Assembly: GCF_950295315.1 (NCBI RefSeq)
Contig: NC_080165.1
Span: 6,760,417-6,824,416, forward strand
Direction: 5' to 3'
DNA from: Erinaceus europaeus
Taxonomy: Eukaryota > Chordata > Mammalia > Eulipotyphla > Erinaceidae
Length of the DNA: 64,000 bases
In this document: positions 45,395 to 54,602 of the stretch, piece after piece
Numbering within the stretch: the first letter of the stretch is position 1
Layout: every line of letters begins with the position of its first letter
The notes under the pieces: model-generated
The model's database searches: none
Told to the model about the DNA's origin: nothing
The model's input: only the letters and a program-made list of their open reading frames with translations
Program-made: the position numbers and the translations under genes

Positions 45395-47340
45395 ATTCAT
45401 GAATGGGAGCTGCTTCTCTGCTGAACATGAGTGTTGGGAGGCCAATCCACACCCCCAGCCTGTTTCTACCTTTCCCTAGTGGGGCAGGGCTCCAGAGATG
45501 CAAGGGTCCAAGACACACTGATGAGGTCGTCTGCCTAGAGAAGTCAGGATGGAGTCATGGTAGCATCTGTTACTTGGTGTCTGCAAGGTGGCGTGACCTA
45601 AGCTGAAACAAAATGGTTAATGAACAGGAACCAAAAAGTAGAATTAGAGCAGATGAGATGAGGGATTCTAGGGTAGAAGAAAGCTAGAAAATCCATTTTA
45701 GGTATGTTCTCGGGGGTACACAACTATGGTAGTTTTGCTTGAGTTTGGTAGCTAGCTTGAAATTACATAAGAATACTGTCTGAGAGAATGGTGTCAGGGG
45801 CTAGAAAGTTGGATTAGGGCAGTGAGTAGCTTGCATTCTTATAAAAAAAAATTCTGTGGCTAAAATGAACTATTTACCTGCATCCACCTGCTCCAGGACC
45901 TGTATATATATATTTAGCACTAGAACCTACGCAGCTTCCCAGTGCCTATTGGTCTGAGCTCGCAGCTTATACTCACAACTGGGAACATCGCAGGCCTGTT
46001 TCGGGACCAGTCTTTCTCGAGTGGCAGGGCAGGATGCCCTCCAGCTCCCTTTGGAGACCGGGACTATCCCTATTGTCGTCGCTTTATGCTGAGGACATGG
46101 TCCTGGGAGGGTCCACAAAATGCCATTCTTTATGGAATGGTGATGATGGGCCTAGGTCCATCACCACCACTGGTGGTGATGGAGAGAGGGACCTAGGCCC
46201 ATCATATGTGTATGGGAATCCAAGGATTCCCTCACTAGGTCCCAGATGGTGAAGTGGTATGATACTGACCAAAAGGGCCATTATTAAGTGGGTCAGTCTC
46301 TTGCCCTTATCCAACTTTTGTAGTCCTCTGTCTTTATCTGATGATCTTAGGCTTTCTCTCAGTTGTTTAGACCTTGAGTAACATTTGTTGAGACCAGCCA
46401 GAGTTAGGTGTTTGGGATCCGTCTTCTTTGGGCCTTTCTGCTAGGTTGCCCAACTAATTTGGTCTAAGTCTAATCAGAGAATTTATGATGCCTTCTTTAG
46501 GCTCTTCAACCATTATTGAGCACTTAGACTTTGAGTTATATAATTCCCCCTTGTTTATGGATATATGTACACCTGTACTCAGTACCCTAAACCCTAGCCT
46601 AATACAGCATCTGTGACTTAGTTAAGTGACATGCCATCTAACATGGCTATAGGTAGTCCCACGTGTTAGGAAAGGTCTCACCAGATTTGAAGAGTTGCGA
46701 GATTGACTTCCCAAGCTTGGTATCTCTGTTTACAGTCCACAGTAGGATTTCAGTGGGGTGGCAGCTCCAGTAGCAGTTTGGTTGAAGGTGACAGAGGTGT
46801 TATGGCAGTAAGGAATCATAGAGAAGGAATATTAAGAAGTTTGGGCATAATCCTGGTGGTACCAGGACTAGGAGAAATGAGGGTCTTAAAGAGAATGTAA
46901 GGGGTTTCTTATAGTCTTAGAAAGAGTTTAGAAGATCAATAATTAATTTATTATCATTATAACCAGGTTAGTTGTGGGATTTGTTTTCTATGATAATCCA
47001 GTGGCTAATATCTATATTAATATACTTGACTTCACTGTGCTTTGAACCCTTTTAGTGGTATCTGAACCTATTTGTATTTTAAATACTTACAAGGCTCAAA
47101 GGTCTTGATCTGTCCGATCTGAAGTTGTAGTTGATTTGGATGTTTACAGAGCTGTATTTGCAGATACGTTTTTAGAGCTCCGTGAACAATTTAATCTCAT
47201 CAGAGTTTGATCATCTTGCAAATCTAAGATATTAAATGTTTAGGCAAAAGCTAATATTTGTGCTTAGGGCTATGATCTAGGCAGTTAGGGAACTTGAGAT
47301 ATAAATATAACCCCCCCCCCATACACACGTCATATTACTG
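45395..47340 (-). mobile_element. L1 3' half fragment, longest contiguous copy
   Basis: Follows the block order of 51750-52315 plus 60091-61260 without the provirus: TCTCTGCTGAACATGAGTGT, AGAAAGTTGGATTAGGGCAG, GGCCTAGGTCCATCACCACC, CAGTCTCTTGCCCTTATCCA, AGTGGGGTGGCAGCTCCAGT. It serves as the empty-site reference for the provirus. Confidence 0.65.
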
Positions 47341-47434
47341 GTGATAGAACTAGAATTTCACATCTTTCCTGCCACCAAAGGTCTGTGCACCCCCTCCCCC
47401 CCCCAGGTAACCATTGGCATTTTCTTTTTTCTTT

Positions 47435-47785
47435 TCTTTTTTTTTTTTTTTGCCTCCAGGGTTATTGCTAGGGTTCAGTGCCGGAACTATGAATCTACTG
47501 CTCCTGGAGGCCAATTTTTCCATTTTGTCACCCTTGTTGTTGTTGTTTATTGTTGCCATTGCTGTTATTGCTGTTGGATAGGACAGAGAGAAATCAAGAG
47601 AGGGCAAGATAGAGAGGAGGAGAGAAAGACAGACACCTGCAGACCTGCTTTGCCAATCATGAATCGACACCCACCCCACCCCACCCCAGCAGGTGGGGAA
47701 CCAGGGGCTTGAACCGGGATTCTTGTGCCTGTCCTTATGCTTTGCGCCATTTATGCTTAACCCGCTGCGCTACCACCTGGCCCCC
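47435..47785 (-). repeat. SINE-A, extended subtype
   Basis: TTTGCCTCCAGGGTTATTGC, TGAATCGACACCCACCCCAC, CGCTACCACCTGGCCCCC. Confidence 0.85.
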
Positions 47786-48011
47786 ACCACTGTCATTTTC
47801 CAATTTAAATATGGGTTGCATTGTGTCTGGTTGTTTATTTTAAGTATGTGTGTCTAGTTCTGTAAATGCCACATATGAGTGAAACCATCCTCTGGCTCTT
47901 TGCTTATATTTCAATGAGCATAATGTTCTCCAGAAAAATGAATGGAACTCAGTCAAAACTCTTAAAAGACTTTCAGATTTCCCCTTCACCAGCTTTTAAA
48001 TATACAAGAGC

Positions 48012-48330
48012 TGGAGTCAGGCGGTAGCACAGAGAGTTAAACGCACGTGGCGCAAAGTGCAAGGACCAGTGTAAGGATCCAGGTTGAGCCCCCGACTCCC
48101 CACCTGCAGGGGAGTCGCTTCACAGGTGGTGAAGCAGGTCTGCAGGTGTCTGTCTTTCTCTCCCTCTCTCTGTCTTCCCCTCCTCTCTCCATTTCTCTCT
48201 GTCCTGTACAACAACAACGGCATCAACAACAACAACAATAACTACAACAACAATGAAAAACAAGGGCAACATAAATAAATATAAAAATATAAGGGAAAAC
48301 AAATATAAAAAAAGATAATAAAAATACAAC
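48012..48330 (+). repeat. SINE-A, full length, 200 bp before the last exon
   Basis: GGAGTCAGGCGGTAGCACAG head, CAGGTTGAGCCCCCGACTCC box B (one base missing), (CAA)n and AATAAATATAAAAATATAAG tail. Confidence 0.88.
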
Positions 48331-48534
48331 CGCAAACTTGGTACCTTTATGATGAGAAAAGCGCCTCACACTAGGCAGCAAAAAGGCTTGTGGCAGTAAA
48401 GGCTCCAGTTTAAGCACAGCGAAACAGAGAGGACTTGACTAGTTCTGAAAGAAGCACTTGTCTCTATTTAAAGGGTTCCTGGGTCTTTGCCCAGTGGGGA
48501 TGCTGTTCTCACAGAAGTATCTTCTCTTCCACAG

Positions 48535-48543
48535 GCAATGTGA
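48535..48543 (+). CDS. UTRN: UTRN terminal coding exon: Ala-Met-stop
   Basis: The last exon contributes only GCA ATG TGA, giving the PSRPQAM terminus known from human utrophin. The acceptor is CTTCTCTTCCACAG at 48534. The TGA at 48541-48543 ends the protein and the rest of the exon is 3' UTR. Confidence 0.95.
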   Translation, partial: AM

Positions 48544-48928
48544 AGTGTTCATCCACCCAACTACTGTTTCCTGGCTTAAAGTAGCACCCTCTCCAGAAAA
48601 TGCCCATCCCAACTTCTGTTTACCCAGAAGCACCAGCGCTCCTTGAAATCTGTTGAGCGTTGGCTGTGTTCTACTCAAGGAGTGAGACACTTGACTATCC
48701 AAAGAGAAAAGGAAATTTTGTTTTCTAGCAATCATATATTGTTGCTTTTTCTTCCCTTTCTACGCGGTTGTGAATGAATGGACAAAGTGGTATCTGGGAA
48801 TGGTTATACATCCGTCACTAATTTGTATACTGTATGCGGTATTGGGAAAGTGGGTGGGGGCTTTCTGATATGATACCTTCTTTATAGCAACCATGACGAA
48901 GATCACATAAGAATTATATGACATTTTT

Positions 48929-48935
48929 ACATTCC
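48929..48935 (+). promoter_or_regulatory. Candidate miR-1/206 seed match in UTRN 3' UTR
   Basis: ACATTCC is a 7-mer complement of the miR-1/miR-206 seed. Repression of utrophin by miR-206 has been reported in other mammals. Only the seed is seen here; use of this exact site is inferred. Confidence 0.4.
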
Positions 48936-50106
48936 TTCATACTAACCTTATACGAAAACTTCAGTTCTTTCTCTGACTCTTCCACCATGAAGTTTAGGTT
49001 ATTTATAATTTATCATCCACATGACCAAATAGATGTTCTATGTTTGCGTGTGATTTGGCCAAATTAATAAGTGCATATATTTCACTCAAATATGATATGT
49101 ATATGGATTAGACCACAGCTCTGTGTGCACTATTTAACTTTATTTGGCATCATACAATTGCTTCTTTATTTTCTTTAGTGACCACTTGGAAACCCACCGT
49201 GTCATTCATTCCTGTGGGGCTAGCAGGTATTTCTCTTAGGATTTTCCCTCTACATTTTATTTCCTTGCTTTATATATAATAAGTCTTAATAATTTCTTTA
49301 TCTCATGTCCCAGTCTATGGTGTAGCGGACACTTTAGGAGGGATTTGAATGATCACCAATATCATTTTACCAAAGATGCCCACTTAGGCATACTTTTCCT
49401 TTGACAGCAAGAACTTGACACAACCTTGCCTAGTACCCATGCCTCGGTGTTCATCAGTCAGTACACAGCAGACATTTTTCTCGTCATGATGCCAGAACAT
49501 GTCACTGTATATAGTTTACTTTTGAAACAATTTATTCTGGCTTATATCTATTCAAATCCTTTATGATCATTAAAAACCTTTTTTTTTTCCTAAAAAGAGA
49601 CCGACTCAATGCATGTCTCAGCTTACCATTGGGGGTAAATGAATACATGCCCCCCCTTCATCTGGTCAATACATTGTCAAGGGTGTTAAGCAAAAGTCTA
49701 CATCACTGCTTCTTTAGAAGAATGGAATCGATGCTTATCTGGCGTCACCCTTACCTATAGCTTTGAGTGCACACAGCAGGGTACTTTGATTTAGCTTCTG
49801 ATTTAATGTTTTATTGATTCTGTTTGAATACATCATGTGATTTACCAAATATAGAAGAGCCAGAATGAGTGGAAATAATTCTTTCTGATTCATTAAGCAT
49901 ATGTGCTTCTAAAATATCAGGACATTTTAACTTTGGGTTCTCTTGAGCTGGGATCTGTCCAGAAGGAGGCTTAAAGTCAGAACTTGCTATTCTTTTAGAA
50001 TAGACCGGGTGGGTTGGGGCGGGGGGCAAGGGTGTCTATTTGCAACATAGATATTTTGAGAAGAGGAAAACTGTTTTATATTAAGAGGAAAGCCATGACC
50101 ACCTTC

Positions 50107-50114
50107 CTACCTCA
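50107..50114 (+). promoter_or_regulatory. Candidate let-7 seed match in UTRN 3' UTR
   Basis: CTACCTCA is a full 8-mer complement of the let-7 seed with the terminal A. let-7c has been reported to repress utrophin through its 3' UTR. That this is the orthologous site is inferred. Confidence 0.45.
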
Positions 50115-50531
50115 GACCCATCTTCACCTATTGCATTGGGGATAGCTTTATACCACTGCAGTCTGTGAATTTAAAGCTTTTATCCAGCTACTTCAGACCC
50201 ACGGAAAACAGCTATTTAAGTTTAGAAAAAGATTTCCCTGAAGTCTGAACTATAAGTTCTAGATTGGGTGTCTTCCTTGTTCCTACTTTAACAAATCATG
50301 TATTAAGTTGTTTCCTGCCTGTCTTTGTGTATACCCTGTGATCTACCTGCCACTAAAGAAAATCTGTCTGAAACACTACATTATAACCCCCCCGAGTAAC
50401 AGGAAAGGAAAGGAACTATATACTACAGTAACAGCAAGGCGGGAGACGTACGTTGTTCTTTTGAAATACGTGCTAAAGAACTAATCATGGTCTATCATCT
50501 AATCTGCCTACGTGTTGTATTTTTCATCCTG

Positions 50532-50537
50532 AATAAA
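50532..50537 (+). promoter_or_regulatory. UTRN: UTRN polyadenylation signal AATAAA
   Basis: AATAAA sits at the end of the repeat-free 3' UTR, with a GT-rich stretch (CTGGTCTTCATCTGTGTTCC) about 25-45 nt downstream. Cleavage is expected near 50550-50560. Confidence 0.8.
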
Positions 50538-50924
50538 ATTAATTTTAACACAACATAACTTGCCTGGTCTTCATCTGTGTTCCTTAATTGAATCTAAGCA
50601 CTGAGAGACTGTGTAAAAAGGGAGTCTGTGTCTTCATAAATTTGCATATTTCACTATGATTTCCCTCATGGACACTAGGATGAGCTTTGTCTGCTCTCAT
50701 GGTCTTCCTACTGCTATATTTCTCTCCCTGTATAGGCTCTGTACAGAGATGGCTATTGTAGGAAAAAATATGTTCCATGTTAAATATATGAGGTCTTTTG
50801 AGATTTTTTTCCCTAATAATGTAGGTGTTATTGGTATTTAGTTATATTCTTTCAAGTTCACTTTAGGCCTCATCTTCTTAAATAATATTATTTATTTATT
50901 TATTATCAATTAATTAATTTATTT

Positions 50925-51268
50925 AGTTTTGCCTCCAGGGTTATTGCTGGAGCTCAGTGCCTGCACTGCAAATCCATGGTTCCTGGAGGTCACTTTTTCC
51001 CATTTTTGTTGCCCTTGTTGTTGTTGTTATTGTTGTCATTGCTGTTGTTGTTGTTGTTGTTGTTGGGTAGGACAGAGAGAAATCAAGAGAGGAAGGAAAG
51101 ACAGAGAGGGAAAGAGAAAGATAGACACCCACAGACTTGCTTTACTGCTTGTGAAGCGACCTCACCCACTTCCCAGCAGGTGGGGAGCCAAATCAGGATC
51201 CTTGTGCCAGTTCGTACCTTTTGTGCCATGTGTGCTTAAACCGTTGTACAACTGCTCAGCCCCCAATA
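50925..51268 (-). repeat. SINE-A, extended subtype
   Basis: TTTGCCTCCAGGGTTATTGC, TTGTTGTTGTTGTTGTTGGG, ACAACTGCTCAGCCCCC. 50556-50880 before it holds nothing recognisable. Confidence 0.85.
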
Positions 51269-51394
51269 ATGTTATTGGGGTCATTATGGGGTGCAGAAGG
51301 GTGGAAGGTCTGGCTTCTGTAATTGCTTCCCCACTCAACATGGGTGTTGGAAGGTTGATCCATACTTTCTTTTTTTTTATTTTTAAAAGTTTTT

Positions 51395-51547
51395 TTTTTA
51401 AGATTTTATTTATCTATCCATGAGAAATGATGAGAGAGAAAGAACCAGACATCACTCTGGTACATGTGCTGCCAGGGATTGAACTCAAGACCTTATGCCT
51501 GAGAGTCCAAAGTCATCGATAACACTGCACCACCTTCCGGACCACAC
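51395..51547 (-). repeat. SINE-D inserted in L1
   Basis: AAGATTTTATTTATCTATCC, AGAACCAGACATCACTCTGG, CACCACCTTCCGGACCACAC. L1-like sequence (GGTCTGGCTTCTGTAATTGC) flanks it on the left at 51308. Confidence 0.75.
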
Positions 51548-52319
51548 CAATCCATAATTTCTACGTCTTCTTCTTCTTCTTTCTATTTTTTATTTTAAAA
51601 AGGAGACATTAACAAAGCCATAAGATAAGAGGAGTAAAACTCCACATAATTCCCACCACCAGATCTCTGTATCCCATCCCCTCCACTGATAGCTTTCCTA
51701 TTCTTTATACCTCTAGGAGTATGGACACAAGGTTATTGTGGGATGCAGAAGGTGGAAGGTCTGGCTTCTGTAATTGCTTCCCCGCTGAACATGGGCATTG
51801 ACTGGTCGACCCATACTCCCAGCCTGCCTCTCTCTTTCCCTAGTGGGGAGTGGGGCTCCAGGACACATTGGTGGGGTCCTCTGTCCAGGGAAGCCTGGTC
51901 AGCATCATGGAACATGGTGGTTGAAAAGAGAGTTAACATACAAAGCCAAACAAATTGTTGACCAATCATGGACCTAAATGCTGGAATAGTGCAGATGAAG
52001 AGTTGGGGGGGGGGGTCCTCCATTTTGTAGATAGCTAGTAGGCATATTTTAGTTATATTCCAAAGGGCCTGTGACTATACTAGGTTTTTTTTTTTCTGCC
52101 TTGAGCCTGACATCTGATATGCGGTGTATCCAAGTTATTGTCTAGGGAGGTGATGTCATGGCTGGACAAAGGACCAGAAAGCTGGATCAGGGAAGAGAGT
52201 ACCTCCCTAATATGGGGAAGGGGTATAAATATTGTTGACTGTAAACCCCATCTACTTGATTTGGTTTGGGGCCCATAATCAGTTTAGGAGCCTATGTGAC
52301 CTCTGCATCCCTGTAGATC

Positions 52320-52790
52320 TGCCGGGATAGCCTGAGGGTACTTCTTCCCGAGCTAGTGCTCTCTGGGTTGGAGAGAACTCAACTGGAGCTGATCTAGGCT
52401 GCTGTGTGGGAGAGGGATCAGGAACTCGTGCTGCACCAACTTCCGCAGGAGATACACTCTGGAACTCTCGGAGCCGGAAAGCAATTTCCAACTGTCTTTA
52501 ATCAGAAGAGCAGCTGTTTTTATACTCTCCAAGTAGGGTGGAAACAGGATGTGATATAGAGAGGGTGGAGAGAAAAGTGACTGGTGAAAATCAGAGTGTG
52601 ACAAAGAAGGGATCAGTATGTGACAAGGAGGGGGTGGAGCAGGAGAGAATCCTATCATAGAACCACCAATGCCCTGGAGTGCTTTATGTAAAAGTGATTT
52701 ATGTAAATAGACCAAAGCTTTGGATCAGTAAAATCCCTATATAGGCATATGGTTAAGCAGAAGCCAGGGGGAGATGGCAACTACCCAACA
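52320..52790 (-). repeat. 3' LTR of class II provirus
   Basis: 471 bp, TGTTGGGTAG to ATCCCGGCA on the minus strand. It carries TATAAAAA (complement at about 52517-52525) and ATTAAA (complement at about 52496-52501). It matches the 5' LTR except for about three substitutions seen by eye. Confidence 0.95.
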
Positions 52791-52812
52791 TCTCCCCCTT
52801 TCTTTTTAACTT
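52791..52812 (-). promoter_or_regulatory. Polypurine tract of class II provirus
   Basis: Minus-strand AAAAAGAAAGGGGGAGA directly abuts the 3' LTR. Confidence 0.88.
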
Positions 52813-54000
52813 TTTGCCATAGTATCAGGAGTGCGGGGCACTTTGTGAGGCAGGGAGACTGATAAGAGGCACACCTTTTTTGGGGTTCTACTGTCCCTCC
52901 TTGCTCAACCTCTCCGTGGAGAGAGAGACTAACAGGATTGACACACCCCTCAGGCTCAAGCCCTTCCAAGCTCAACCATATCCTCACAATTCCCCAACAT
53001 CTTCCTCTTACTTAATGGCCATATATAACTGGGTCAATGTCTGTAAAAGGCTTCATCTCTGTCAGGGGAATAGCAGTGTAGGGGTGAACGGAAACCTGTT
53101 GGGAAGAAAGCAGAATGATAGTGTGTAAGTGTCTTCAAAAATAACTAGCACAAGACAGGGAGGGATAAGTAAGAGTAGCAAGAGACAGAGTGAGCCTGAT
53201 GGGTGGAGGAGTGGGGGCCTGATAAGCCGAGGGGCTAGAGGGGTGATCTGGCATTGCAAAATCCCGAGTCAGCTGGCAGTAAGTTCTATGAACTGCTACA
53301 GTCATTCTTCAAGAAGTCCAGCAGTATAAAAGGAGTGTCCAGCAAGTTCTATAGAAGCATCAGTCCAATGTCAACGGCCAGGAAATAAATGCCACACGTC
53401 TATCTTGATGGAGGAGGACGGCCACCGGAACTTTTCTTCTCTGTAGAGAGTGACCTGGAACCGCCAAAACATGATGGGCGAAACAGAAGCAGGAAGAGCA
53501 GACACCGATGGTTGAGAGAAAGGCAGTAGGAAAGTCTTGTCCTTCGGAGTCTGTGAATCAGGTTCTCCAGATCGTGTCAGGTCACATCATGGGTTTCTGG
53601 GGATGGCTGTAATTGTGGGTGATGTCAGAGGTCAGGGGTCCAAGATGGATTTCTGGGGATTCTATATGAGCAGATGCTTCTTTATGCGAAGGCTTGTCAT
53701 AGCTGTAGTCAATTACTTATGAAAAAACTTTGTAACAAATTAGAAGTTTACTACAATTGATAACTCAATGATTATAACTGGTTTAGGTATCTTTATAATT
53801 TTGTGTAAAGGTCATCTTACGTGACCTCATGTAGCAGTCTTTATATAGCAAAGTTTTCATACCGAGTTTAAGTTACATATATTGATTCTTGACTATTTTT
53901 ACATTGGGTTTTTAAGCAAACTCAGGTTACTAGAATTAATACATTTTAGTGACAATTTTTTTTTTGGTACATTTACAATATCAGATTGATGCCAAATTTG

Positions 54001-54065
54001 TTGTGGATTAATTTCCACAAGATAGCTTACAGGACATTTTTGGGGGCCCTCCAAAAATGTCCTGT
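54001..54065 (-). other. Strong RNA hairpin pair in the proviral 3' region
   Basis: ACAGGACATTTTTGG at 54029-54043 is perfectly complementary to 54051-54065 (15-bp stem, 7-base loop). A second hairpin, TTGTGGA/TCCACAA, lies at 54001-54020. Position and stability suggest an RNA export or packaging element; this is inferred. Confidence 0.7.
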
Positions 54066-54423
54066 ATAGAGAATCTGTATTTTAACTTAGGAGATGATGA
54101 ATTGTCACATTGAATATTTAGAGTTTTACCTTAAACACTCAGTTACTTAAATGAATTGATTTTACCTCTTCTCGTAAAAATGTAACTTCGAAGTTACAAT
54201 TTAACTGTTAAGTTAATGTTTACCAAACTTGAAACACGCATATATAGTTTATAACACACAGGAGGAGAAAAACTTGTAAATAAGATATATCATTTCAAAT
54301 GTGAATTTAGAACTACTGTCATAGTTGAACCATCTTTACTCACACAGTTTAAGACTAAACATTTCATATTGGTATCAAGACTTAAAAAAGAAATCAAAAG
54401 GGGGAATGAACAATTTTTGGACT

Positions 54424-54445
54424 GTTTCTGGACGTCTCCAGAAAC
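54424..54445 (-). other. 9-bp perfect hairpin in the proviral 3' region
   Basis: GTTTCTGGA / TCCAGAAAC around a CGTC loop. Confidence 0.65.
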
Positions 54446-54602
54446 CATGGCTGCGTCCAGCCGTTTGATATAAAGTCAGTTAACTTTCAGAGTACTCTGA
54501 GCACAATGGGTCATACAAAAATTTTGGTCACTCAATTTTTTTTTTTCACTCACTCACTCACTCACTCACAAAACACAACTGGCCAGTCATAGCATAAGAC
54601 AT

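Larger units (their letters stand above)
1..50555 (+). other. UTRN: UTRN gene, 3' portion (10 exons, 9 complete introns)
   Basis: Utrophin is the autosomal paralogue of dystrophin and links cortical actin to the dystroglycan complex at the sarcolemma and neuromuscular junction. Ten exons with GT-AG borders join in frame to give 312 C-terminal residues and a stop. Residue choices such as [17 protein letters not shown] and HALIQQYCQ fit utrophin rather than dystrophin, which has other residues there. Exon lengths follow dystrophin exons 70-79. Introns are 12482, 241, 1385, 14012, 950, 3355, 3429, 5567 and 4514 bp. The gene enters from the left, so the actin-binding domain, spectrin repeats, WW, EF-hand and most of the ZZ region lie outside the window. 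Confidence 0.96.
48544..50555 (+). other. UTRN: UTRN 3' untranslated region
   Basis: About 2 kb of AT-rich sequence free of SINEs or L1 follows the stop codon, in sharp contrast to the flanking introns; this is what a conserved 3' UTR looks like. It ends near the AATAAA at 50532. Visible seed-type matches are ACATTCC at 48929 (miR-1/206 type) and CTACCTCA at 50107 (let-7 type). ORFs within it are short and not credible. The exact cleavage site is inferred. Confidence 0.85.
52813..54602 (-). other. Noncoding 3' region of provirus (pol to PPT)
   Basis: 1.8 kb where env would lie. ORFs are short and unrecognised. It contains clustered perfect inverted repeats (54001-54065 and 54424-54445). 53870-54335 is homologous to the non-autonomous element (21296-21546 and 62960-63200). 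Confidence 0.8.

Noticed and set aside
52813..54602. Search for an env gene
   Set aside because: No ORF over about 90 residues, no signal peptide, furin site or transmembrane pattern in any minus frame; treated as env-less.
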